In this document: piece after piece, positions 46,874-55,277 of the stretch
Position numbering within the stretch: the first letter of the stretch is position 1
How the letters are laid out: the number at the start of each line of letters is the position of its first letter
Source of the DNA: Holophagales bacterium
Lineage (GTDB): Bacteria > Acidobacteriota > Thermoanaerobaculia > Multivoradales > Multivoraceae
Direction of reading: 5' to 3'
DNA length: 64,000 nt
Assembly: GCA_009843505.1 (NCBI GenBank)
Contig: VYDI01000009.1
Span: 1-64,000, forward strand
The notes under the pieces: generated by a model
Seen by the model: the letters and a program-made list of their open reading frames with translations, nothing else
Told to the model about the DNA's origin: nothing
Database searches by the model: none
Program-made: the position numbers and the translations under genes

Positions 46874-47391
46874 GCAGCGACAACGTACATACCGCCCCCC
46901 CGGCGGATGGCGCCGGCAGAGTGTTTGAAGATTTCGCCGTCGGTCAGGTCTTCCGGCACGCGCTGGGTCGTACCGTCACCGAAGGTGACAACGTCTGGCT
47001 GACGATGATCACCCTGAACCCGAACCCGATTCACTTCGACCGCGAGTACGCGGGCCAGACCGAGTGGGGCCGGCCCCTGGTCAACTCCTGCTTCACGCTC
47101 TCCCTGGTAACGGCCCTGACCGTGGCCGACCTGTCCCAGAACGCTGTGAACCTGGGCTGGGACAAGGTCCGCCTGCCCAACCCGGTGTTCGAGGGCGACA
47201 CGCTCTACGCGCAGAGCGAGGTGCTCTCGGTACGCGAGTCGAAGTCGCGACCGCACCAGGGGATCGTCGGCTTCCGCACCGTCGGCTACAACCAGGACGG
47301 CAAGCCCGTGATCACCTTCGACCGGACGATCCTGGTGTACCGCCGCGGCCACGTGCCGGCGAAGCCGACCCGGCCGGAACTTCGGCGCTAG
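46870..47391 (+). CDS. MaoC-like enoyl-CoA hydratase
   Basis: A 173-aa hot-dog fold protein. The opening FEDFAVGQVFRHALGRTVTE, then NPNPIHFDREYA with the catalytic Asp/His region, and PLVNSCFTLSLVTAL are typical MaoC/R-hydratase features. It resembles mesaconyl-CoA hydratase-type members, but that is a guess. Co-transcribed with the class III CoA transferase through an ATGA overlap. Confidence 0.88.
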   Translation: MSSDNVHTAPPADGAGRVFEDFAVGQVFRHALGRTVTEGDNVWLTMITLNPNPIHFDREYAGQTEWGRPLVNSCFTLSLVTALTVADLSQNAVNLGWDKVRLPNPVFEGDTLYAQSEVLSVRESKSRPHQGIVGFRTVGYNQDGKPVITFDRTILVYRRGHVPAKPTRPELRR

Positions 47392-47401
47392 CGGCGGAAA
47401 C

Positions 47402-47513
47402 CGGGTGCGCCGGCGTGTCATCCGTGCGCCCGATGACGGGCGCACGGACTGTGACGCGTGTGGCGCGGATCGCGCCACACGGGTTCCCGCCGGCAGCCGG
47501 CGCGAAGCGCCGG
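47402..47513. repeat. Composite intergenic repeat with three perfect hairpins
   Basis: The gap between converging genes starts with GGGTGCGCCGGCGT, as in the 34-bp repeats near 9218 and 9501, and has CCCGCCGGC about 70 nt later. Between them are two perfect 10-bp stems (CCGTGCGCCC/GGGCGCACGG, 47422-47447; GTGTGGCGCG/CGCGCCACAC, 47458-47480). A third 7-bp stem follows (CCGGCGC/GCGCCGG, 47497-47513). It may serve as a two-way transcription barrier; no T-runs are present. Confidence 0.75.
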
Positions 47514-47534
47514 GCTCTGGACCTTCTGCCGCTG

Positions 47535-48800
<1,266 letters not shown>

Positions 48801-48929
48801 CTTGACTGTCTCACCCCTTCTTCTTCCCCCCAGAGTTCTGCCCTTCCCGGCATCCGAATCGTCCTGGGCCGCATTCGGCGCGGAGTGTAGCAGTCCCCCT
48901 TGCGCTCGTGGGACACGGCTCGATCGGGT

Positions 48930-49631
48930 TCAGACGCCGCGCTCTTCGCCGCCCCAGAGGGCCTTGTGAAGCTGCAGCGAGACCCGTACGGGCAGCCCGT
49001 CCTCGAGCACCCACGACGCGAGTTGGGCGGGCTCCAGGGCGTCCCAGACGGGCGAGAGGTGGACGGCGCAGCGGCGATCGATCCGGTGCTCCCGGATGGC
49101 CTCTCGCGCCCACTCGTAGTCGTCGCGGTCCTGGACGACGAGCTTCACCTCGTCGGTAGCCCGCAGGTCCAGCAGGTTGGGCCAGTGGTTGTTCGCGGCC
49201 TCGCCGCTGCCCGGGCACTTCAGATCGACGATGCGTCTCACACGCGGGTCGACGCCGGAGATGTCGAGTCCGCCGCCGGTCTCGAGCAGAACCTCGAGGC
49301 CGTGGTCGCACAAGCCGCTCATCAGGGTGTGGACCCCGGGCTGGAGCAGCGGCTCGCCGCCGGTGACTTCGGCCAGGGGACAATCGTACGAGAGCACTCG
49401 CTCGATGACGTCGTCGACCCGCATCCAGGCGCCTTCGTAGAAGCTGTACTCGGTGTCGCACCAGGTGCAGCGCATCTGGCAGCCGGTGAGTCGCACCAGT
49501 ACGCAGGGGCGGCCCGCGAAGGTCGATTCCCCCTGGATCGAGTAGAAGATCTCGTTGATCCTGAGGCGCTGCCGGGCCGGCAGCGCGGTGACCGGCGCGC
49601 CCGGAAGACGTCGATCAGGCGTCGTCGTCAA
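48930..49631 (-). CDS. queE: 7-carboxy-7-deazaguanine synthase (radical SAM)
   Basis: About 233 aa. The radical SAM cluster motif C-x3-C-x2-C is in LTGCQMRCTWCDTEY, after the QueE start INEIFYSIQGES; TGGEPLLQPGV and LLETGGGLDISGV follow. It makes the deazapurine core of queuosine and related nucleosides. The start is uncertain: TTG 49631 gives a 17-nt overlap with the aconitase gene, while ATG starts upstream lie deep inside it. No queC, queD or queF is in the window. Confidence 0.85.
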   Translation of the reverse strand: MTTTPDRRLPGAPVTALPARQRLRINEIFYSIQGESTFAGRPCVLVRLTGCQMRCTWCDTEYSFYEGAWMRVDDVIERVLSYDCPLAEVTGGEPLLQPGVHTLMSGLCDHGLEVLLETGGGLDISGVDPRVRRIVDLKCPGSGEAANNHWPNLLDLRATDEVKLVVQDRDDYEWAREAIREHRIDRRCAVHLSPVWDALEPAQLASWVLEDGLPVRVSLQLHKALWGGEERGV

Positions 49632-52350
49632 GGAGCTGTCGCAGCACGTACTGGAGGATGCCCGCGTGCCGGTAGTACTCCGCCTCCTGGGGAGTGTCGA
49701 GGCGGACGCGCGCGCGGAAGGCGATCTCGCCGTCATCGCGCGTTGCCCGCACACGCACGGTCAGGCCGGGTTCGAAGTCCGCTGCGAGTCCGGCGGCAAG
49801 CCCTTCGATGGCGTACTCCTCGCGGCCCGTAAGTCCCAGTTCGGCAGGGCCTTCGCCGTCCAGGAACTCGAGCGGCGCGATCCCCATCCCGACCAGGTTG
49901 CTGCGGTGGATCCGTTCGTAGCTCCTGGCGATGACCGCTTCCACACCGAGCAGCCGGGGCCCCTTGGCGGCCCAGTCGCGCGACGAACCCGTGCCGTACT
50001 CGAGGCCGGCCAGAATGATCTGGGGCACGCCTCGTTCGCGGTAGGCCATCGCCGCGTCGTAGATCGACATCTGCTCGCCTTCCGGCAGGAGCACGGTGTA
50101 GCCGCCCTCGACTCCCGGCACGAGGTGATTGCGCAGGCGGACGTTGGCGAACGTGCCCCGCATCATGACCTCGTGGTTACCGCGGCGCGCTCCGTACGCG
50201 TTGAAGTCGGCGGGCTCCACCCCCAGCTCGCGGAGGTAGTGCCCGGCCGGGCTGTCCGGGCTGATCGGGCCGGCGGGCGAGATGTGGTCCGTGGTCACCG
50301 TGTCGCCGAGCAACGCCAGCACCCTGGCGCCGCGGATGTCCTCGATGGGTTCCGGCTGCCGCGGCATGTCGGCGAAGAACGGAGGCTGTTTGACGTAGGT
50401 CGAGTCGGCCTGCCAGTCGAAGGTTCGTCCGGCTGGAACGTCAAGCGCCTGCCAGGCTTCGCTGCCGGTGAAGACGTCGGAGTACTGCCGCGTGAACATC
50501 TCCGGCCTCAGTGAACTCTCGAGGGCCGCCTGGATGTCGCCCTGGGCGGGCCAGATGTCGCGCAGGTAGATTGGACCGTCGGGGCCGTTGGCGAGGGGTT
50601 CGCGGTACAGGTCGATGTCGATGCGGCCGGCGAGCGCGTAGGCCACGACCAGCGGCGGCGAAGCGAGGTAGTTCGCGCGCACCTCGCTCGAGATACGTCC
50701 CTCGAAATTGCGGTTCCCGGAGAGGACGGAAACGGTGACCAGTTCACCTTCGGCGATCGCGGCCGATGTCGCGGGCGGCAGCGGGCCGCTGTTGCCGATA
50801 CAGGTGGTGCAGCCGTAGCCGACGGTGTGGAAGCCGAGCTCTTCCAGATAGGCGGTCAAGCCTGCCTCGGCCAGGTAGTCGGTCACGACCTTCGACCCGG
50901 GTGCAAGACTCGTCTTCACCCACGGCCGGGTCCGCAGGCCGGCTTCGACGGCTTTCTTCGCCAGCAGCCCGGCCGCCAGCATGACGGACGGGTTGGAGGT
51001 GTTCGTGCAACTCGTGATGGCCGCGATGACCACCGAGCCATCCGTGATCCGGGCCGGTTCACCCGCCTCACCGGCGTCGTCGGCCGCCGGGGCGTCATCG
51101 GCCGCGTCGTTGCCGTCGAGCACTGGCAGGCCACCGCCGCGGGTCGACAACTGGGGCAACTGACCGAGGAAGGAGTCCTTGACCCCGGACAGTGGAACCC
51201 GATCCTGGGGCCTTCGCGGGCCGGCCAGCGAAGGCTCGACCGTGGCCAGGTCGAGTTCCAGCGTGTCGCTGTACTCGGCCTCCGACGTGTCCGGTCCGTG
51301 GAAGAGCCCCTGTTCGCGGCAGTACGCCTCGACCAGCTCCACCTGCGCTTCGCTGCGGCCGGTGAAGCGGAGGTAGTCGATGGCGGCGCGGTCGATCGGG
51401 AAGATGCCGCAGGTGGCGCCGTACTCGGGTGCCATGTTCGCGATCGTCGCGCGATCGGCCAGTCTGAGTTCGGCGAGTCCGGGGCCGAAGAACTCGACGA
51501 ACTTGCCGACGACTCCGTGGCTGCGCAGCATCTCGGTGACCCGCAGCACGAGGTCGGTGGCGGTGGTGCCTTCGGGCAGCGCGCCGACCAGGCGGAAGCC
51601 GACGACCTGCGGCACCAGCATGGCGATCGGCTGGCCGAGCATCGCGGCCTCCGCTTCGATGCCCCCCACGCCCCAGCCGAGGACCCCCAGTCCGTTGATC
51701 ATCGTCGTGTGGGAGTCGGTGCCCACCAGGGTGTCGGGATAGGCGAAGGGCGGCTCGGCGTGACCGTTCTGCGAAGTCATGACGCCGCGCGCCAGGTACT
51801 CGAGGTTCACCTGGTGCACGATGCCGGTCGCCGGCGGGACGACGCGGAAGTTCTCGAAGGCGGTCTGTCCCCAGCGCAGGAAGAGATAGCGCTCCTCATT
51901 GCGCTCGAACTCCCGTTCGGCGTTGATCAGGAGCGCGGCGGCGGAGCCGTACTCGTCGACCTGCACGGAGTGGTCGATCACAAGCTCGGCGGGCTGCAGC
52001 GGATTGATGCGGGAAGCATCGCTGCCCATGGCCGCCATCGCATCGCGCATCGCGGCCAGGTCGGCCACTGCGGGGACACCGGTGAAGTCCTGGAGCAGGA
52101 CGCGTCCAGGCATGAAGGCGATCTCGACGTTCGGTTCGGCCTGGGGTTCCCAGCGAGCCACGGACTCGATGTCGCTGGCCGGAACGGCGCTTCCGTCCTC
52201 CCTCCGGAGCAGGTTCTCGAGCAGGATCTTCAGGGCGTACGGCAGGCGCTCTACCGGCAGGCCTGCGTCTCCCAGGGTCGGCAAGTGCGCGATCCGGAAG
52301 GGCCGGCCCGCGGCGGTCATCGTTCTTATCGCGCCGAAGCTGTTCGTCAT
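49615..52350 (-). CDS. acnA: Aconitate hydratase A
   Basis: A 911-aa aconitase of the AcnA/IRP1 type, isomerising citrate to isocitrate. It has DSHTTMINGLGVLGWGVGG, the iron-sulfur ligand region SCTNTSNPSVMLAAGLLAKK, YGCTTCIGNSGPLP and the swivel-domain GSSRDWAAKGPRLLGV. A low-complexity Asp/Ala-rich insert (around residues 405-430) sits just before the domain with the cluster. The ATG at 52350 matches family N-termini; the longer open frame is spurious. It precedes queE and diverges from yqgE. Confidence 0.97.
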   Translation of the reverse strand: MTNSFGAIRTMTAAGRPFRIAHLPTLGDAGLPVERLPYALKILLENLLRREDGSAVPASDIESVARWEPQAEPNVEIAFMPGRVLLQDFTGVPAVADLAAMRDAMAAMGSDASRINPLQPAELVIDHSVQVDEYGSAAALLINAEREFERNEERYLFLRWGQTAFENFRVVPPATGIVHQVNLEYLARGVMTSQNGHAEPPFAYPDTLVGTDSHTTMINGLGVLGWGVGGIEAEAAMLGQPIAMLVPQVVGFRLVGALPEGTTATDLVLRVTEMLRSHGVVGKFVEFFGPGLAELRLADRATIANMAPEYGATCGIFPIDRAAIDYLRFTGRSEAQVELVEAYCREQGLFHGPDTSEAEYSDTLELDLATVEPSLAGPRRPQDRVPLSGVKDSFLGQLPQLSTRGGGLPVLDGNDAADDAPAADDAGEAGEPARITDGSVVIAAITSCTNTSNPSVMLAAGLLAKKAVEAGLRTRPWVKTSLAPGSKVVTDYLAEAGLTAYLEELGFHTVGYGCTTCIGNSGPLPPATSAAIAEGELVTVSVLSGNRNFEGRISSEVRANYLASPPLVVAYALAGRIDIDLYREPLANGPDGPIYLRDIWPAQGDIQAALESSLRPEMFTRQYSDVFTGSEAWQALDVPAGRTFDWQADSTYVKQPPFFADMPRQPEPIEDIRGARVLALLGDTVTTDHISPAGPISPDSPAGHYLRELGVEPADFNAYGARRGNHEVMMRGTFANVRLRNHLVPGVEGGYTVLLPEGEQMSIYDAAMAYRERGVPQIILAGLEYGTGSSRDWAAKGPRLLGVEAVIARSYERIHRSNLVGMGIAPLEFLDGEGPAELGLTGREEYAIEGLAAGLAADFEPGLTVRVRATRDDGEIAFRARVRLDTPQEAEYYRHAGILQYVLRQLLDDDA

Positions 52351-52469
52351 GTCTGGTTCTTCCCTGGTCGAGCGAGGCGCCGGACCTTGATGGACGGTTC
52401 GTGCCGTTGGGCGCACAAGATAACCGAAAGCGCCGCGGTCGTCAGTCAGCCATGGCCGGCGGCCGCGTG

Positions 52470-52475
52470 TAGAGT
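52470..52475 (+). promoter_or_regulatory. Possible -10 element TAGAGT, leaderless start of yqgE
   Basis: TAGAGT ends 7 nt before ATG 52483, with no ribosome site between them. Confidence 0.33.
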
Positions 52476-52482
52476 CGCGCGC

Positions 52483-53073
52483 ATGTCCGGGGTGGACGAC
52501 TTCGAGACGCCGACGCTGCTGGTCGCCATGCCCCAGGTTCTCGATCCGTTCTTCTTTCGGGCGGTCGTGCTGCTCGCGGCCCACGAGGACGGCGGCGAAG
52601 GGGGCAGCCTTGGCTTCGTCGTCAACCGGCCGAGCCAGCTCAAGGTCGACGAGGTTCTGCGTGAACTCGACATCGAGTGGTCTGGCGGATCGGAAGTCGT
52701 GGCCTTCGTCGGCGGTCCGGTGCAGCCTGAGGTCGGCACGGTGCTGCTGTCTCTCGACGGCCTGACCGGGCTGGAGCGGGACGGCATCACGGAGATCGCC
52801 CCGGGTGTGGGAGCCACGCAGAACATCCTCGCGCTGCGCACGCTCGCGCGCAGCGCGCCGGAGCGGATGAGGCTGCTCCTGGGTCACGCGGGCTGGGCGC
52901 CGGGTCAGTTGATGCAGGAGGTCAGCCGTAGCGACTGGCTGACTGCGCCGGTCGAGGAGTCCATCGTGTTTTCCGGCGACCCGGTAGACGCCTGGTCGGG
53001 CGCGCTAGCCTCACTGGGGATCGATCCGGCGTCCCTGCCGAGCTGGACCGCCGGCGACGGCGACTCGAACTAG
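52483..53073 (+). CDS. yqgE: YqgE/AlgH family protein
   Basis: A 196-aa protein opening with TPTLLVAMPQVLDPFFFRAVV, then LGFVVNRPSQLKVDEVLREL, FVGGPVQPEVGTVLL and LLLGHAGWAPGQLMQEVSR, all family hallmarks. The biochemical role of the family is not established. Its TAG stop codon lies in the first unit of a 35-bp tandem repeat. Confidence 0.93.
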   Translation: MSGVDDFETPTLLVAMPQVLDPFFFRAVVLLAAHEDGGEGGSLGFVVNRPSQLKVDEVLRELDIEWSGGSEVVAFVGGPVQPEVGTVLLSLDGLTGLERDGITEIAPGVGATQNILALRTLARSAPERMRLLLGHAGWAPGQLMQEVSRSDWLTAPVEESIVFSGDPVDAWSGALASLGIDPASLPSWTAGDGDSN

Positions 53074-53173
53074 CGGACGGAGTCCGATAGTCGCCGTCTG
53101 GCCACTAGCGGACGGAGTCCGATAGTCGCCGTCTGGCCACTAGCGGACGGAGTCCGATAGTCGCCGTCCGGCC
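53069..53173. repeat. Three tandem copies of a 35-bp repeat
   Basis: Units start at 53069, 53104 and 53139. The first two are identical and the third has one change. Each contains a short hairpin (CGGAC GGA GTCCG). The first unit begins over the yqgE stop codon; the array fills the gap before the converging dut gene. No spacers, so it is not a CRISPR array. Confidence 0.92.
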
Positions 53174-53182
53174 ACTGATCTG

Positions 53183-53647
53183 CTAGGTACCGGTGGATCC
53201 GAAGCCGCCGTCGTTGCGGCTGCCTTCCCTCGGCCGACGGCCGAGGGCGTCGTCCTCGCGAAACGTGATCTCGGGAACGGCGGCGACCACCATCTGCGCC
53301 AGCCGCTCGCCGCGCTCGACGTCCACGGGTTCGTCGCCGAGGTTGGCCAGCAGCAGCTTGACTTCGCCTCGATAGTCGCTGTCGATCGTGCCGGGGGCGT
53401 TCAGCACCGTCAGGCCCTGGCGGAACGCGAGCCCGCTGCGGGGCCGGATCTGCGCCTCGTAGCCGGGCGGCAGACCGAGGACGAGGCCGGTCGGGATCAG
53501 ACGGCGCGCGCCGGGAGCGATCCGGACCGGTTCGGAGGTGGCGGCGCGCAGGTCGTAGCCGGCGCTGCCGGTCGAAGCCCGCTCCGGCAGACCGGCCGCG
53601 TGCGGAAGCAGGCGGATCCTGACGGCGACGGCGGCTTCCCGGCTCAA
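53183..53647 (-). CDS. dut: Deoxyuridine 5'-triphosphate nucleotidohydrolase
   Basis: A 154-aa trimeric-type dUTPase. All five motifs are visible: [34 protein letters not shown] and the C-terminal [10 protein letters not shown]. It turns dUTP into dUMP and keeps uracil out of DNA. The start is probably TTG 53647, five bases after the stop of the upstream pseudopilin gene, with only a weak ribosome site; it is thus the tail gene of the secretion operon. Confidence 0.92.
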   Translation of the reverse strand: MSREAAVAVRIRLLPHAAGLPERASTGSAGYDLRAATSEPVRIAPGARRLIPTGLVLGLPPGYEAQIRPRSGLAFRQGLTVLNAPGTIDSDYRGEVKLLLANLGDEPVDVERGERLAQMVVAAVPEITFREDDALGRRPREGSRNDGGFGSTGT

Positions 53648-53652
53648 CGGAC

Positions 53653-54369
53653 CTATCTGCCGGGCGCCGTGCCGTCCTGCACCTTGGGGCCGTCGAGCAC
53701 TCCGGGCGGGAACGGCTTGCCGATCCACTCGCTGGTCAGCCGCGGCGGCGGCCGCCCGTCGGCTGCATTGCCTGGCCTGAGCTGGATCAGTTCGCTTGTG
53801 AAGTACCAGTCTCCGACATCCTGCTGGCCGTTGAACACGCGCTTCGAGGGACCGGGCGTGGCGCTGTAGACCCCCAGGATCGGCCCGACGACGGGGCCTT
53901 CACCCTCTTCCTCGTTCGGCGGAGGCACGGCCGTCATCGAGCCGCCGCCGGCGGCCGCCGCCGCCGCCGCGTTGGTCGCCGGCTGGGCGCGGCCCGTCTG
54001 GTTGCCGCGCTGGCCGGCGTTGCTAGGCCCACCCTGCATCAGCAGACCCCAGCGGCCGTCCTCGGCCATCGGATTGGGCCACAGTTGGCGAATCGCCCGC
54101 GGCTGTACTTCGACGAGTTCCTCGAGCGCCGTCGGCAGCCGTCCCTGGCGCACGCGGAAGATGCGGATCGCCTCCGCGTACTGCAAGCCGCGGAAGATGA
54201 GCTCGGCCTCCTTCTGTCGCTGCGCCCAACTGCTCCAGTACGGCAGCGCCGCCGCAACCGCGATGTTCATCACCGTGATCAGGATGGCCAGGGCCACCAG
54301 GTTGTAGCCGGCCTCGGCTGAGTCGTTTCGGCGCCGCTCGCCGCGGCGCCTGCGGTCACCAGTCGGCAT
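53653..54369 (-). CDS. Pseudopilin-like protein with atypical prepilin motif
   Basis: A 238-aa protein with a basic leader of about 20 residues and one hydrophobic N-terminal helix ([24 protein letters not shown]), then a [20 protein letters not shown] helix as in GspG-like pseudopilins. The cleavage-site context reads AGYNLVALA, where canonical pilins have Glu at mature position 5; here it is Ala or Leu. A low-complexity Ala/Gly/Asn segment lies in the middle. It overlaps the previous gene by 14 nt. Probably a minor pseudopilin. Confidence 0.65.
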   Translation of the reverse strand: MPTGDRRRRGERRRNDSAEAGYNLVALAILITVMNIAVAAALPYWSSWAQRQKEAELIFRGLQYAEAIRIFRVRQGRLPTALEELVEVQPRAIRQLWPNPMAEDGRWGLLMQGGPSNAGQRGNQTGRAQPATNAAAAAAAGGGSMTAVPPPNEEEGEGPVVGPILGVYSATPGPSKRVFNGQQDVGDWYFTSELIQLRPGNAADGRPPPRLTSEWIGKPFPPGVLDGPKVQDGTAPGR

Positions 54370-54805
54370 AGGCCTCCCCGCTCAGCGAGTTCTCTTCCGA
54401 GCCGGAGTGGACGTCCTCGACTCCCGGATCACCGAACGGCGACAGATCGGTCTCGGCCCAGGGGTCTTCGTCGGCTGATGAAGGGAACTCGGCCAACACC
54501 TCGACCCAGGTCTCGGTGCTGCGGGTGATCGGGTCGGGAGGTATGGCGCGCAGGTACTCCTGCTCGACGAGGGCCTGGAGGCCCGGCGGGTAGTGACCCT
54601 TGTCGGCGTAGTGCTGCTCAATCGCGTCGCGCATGACACGGAGGTTCTGCTTGAGAGCCGCCTCCTGCGCCCGCCGGGGCGCGTTCTTGAGCAGCGGCAC
54701 AGCGACGGCGGCCAGGATGCCGATGATCGCCATGACGATGATGAGTTCCAGCAGCGACATGCCGCGCTGGGGTTCTGGGCGCTGGACCCGCGTTCGTTCG
54801 TTCAT
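54356..54805 (-). CDS. Type II secretion major pseudopilin-like protein (GspG type)
   Basis: A 149-aa protein with a prepilin peptidase site and helix MSLLELIIVMAIIGILAAVAVP (Glu at the expected +5), then ALKQNLRVMRDAIEQHYADKG and a YPPGLQALVEQEYLRAIPPDP segment typical of GspG. The Asp-rich C-terminus could bind calcium, as GspG does. It begins 1 nt after the upstream pseudopilin gene. Confidence 0.82.
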   Translation of the reverse strand: MNERTRVQRPEPQRGMSLLELIIVMAIIGILAAVAVPLLKNAPRRAQEAALKQNLRVMRDAIEQHYADKGHYPPGLQALVEQEYLRAIPPDPITRSTETWVEVLAEFPSSADEDPWAETDLSPFGDPGVEDVHSGSEENSLSGEAYADW

Positions 54806-54806
54806 C

Positions 54807-55277
54807 TCACCACTCCCGGTAACGGACCCGGTTCAGTCCGACCCCGTCGCTCAGGGAGTAGACGTCGTAGACGTTCTCGCCTCCCCAGGAACGGTCGTCG
54901 GGATCGTCCTGGTAGCTCAGGAGCCCCCATTCCGCCTCGCCGGTCATCGGGTCGACGGGGATGCGGCGCAGGAAACGGATCTCACCCTCGGCCTGCCCGA
55001 TGAGCTGGATCGGCTCCACCAGGTTCTCGAGTTCACCCGGATAGCCGTCGGTGCCGATCTCGATCGGGATGAGCCCCACGTCGCTGTAGCGCTTGTGCTC
55101 GTCGATCGCGTTGCGCATCTGGCGGAGGTGGGAGCGCAGTTCGGCCTCCTTGATTCGCTTGTTCGTCCAGGTCGCGGTCGGCAGGGCCACGGCAGCCAGG
55201 ACCAGCATCACGGCACAGACAGTGACCAGTTCGACCAGCGTGTACCCGGCCCGGCGCCACCCGCCGGCCGCCTTCAT
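54807..55277 (-). CDS. Type II secretion pseudopilin-like protein (GspG type), paralogue
   Basis: A 156-aa protein with cleavage motif AGYTLVELVTVCAVMLVLAA (Glu +5 present), then a HLRQMRNAIDEHKRYSD helix, GYPGELENLVEPIQL and FLRRIPVDPMTGEAEWGL. It is a paralogue of the next gene, so the fibre may be mixed. It overlaps the secretin gene by 4 nt (ATGA). Confidence 0.82.
   Translation of the reverse strand: MKAAGGWRRAGYTLVELVTVCAVMLVLAAVALPTATWTNKRIKEAELRSHLRQMRNAIDEHKRYSDVGLIPIEIGTDGYPGELENLVEPIQLIGQAEGEIRFLRRIPVDPMTGEAEWGLLSYQDDPDDRSWGGENVYDVYSLSDGVGLNRVRYREW

Noticed and set aside
50827..52482. Long + strand frame running into yqgE
   Set aside because: Antisense to acnA; only the part from 52483 is a real gene (yqgE).
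53069..53173. CRISPR array
   Set aside because: Units are directly adjacent with no spacers and there are no cas genes.
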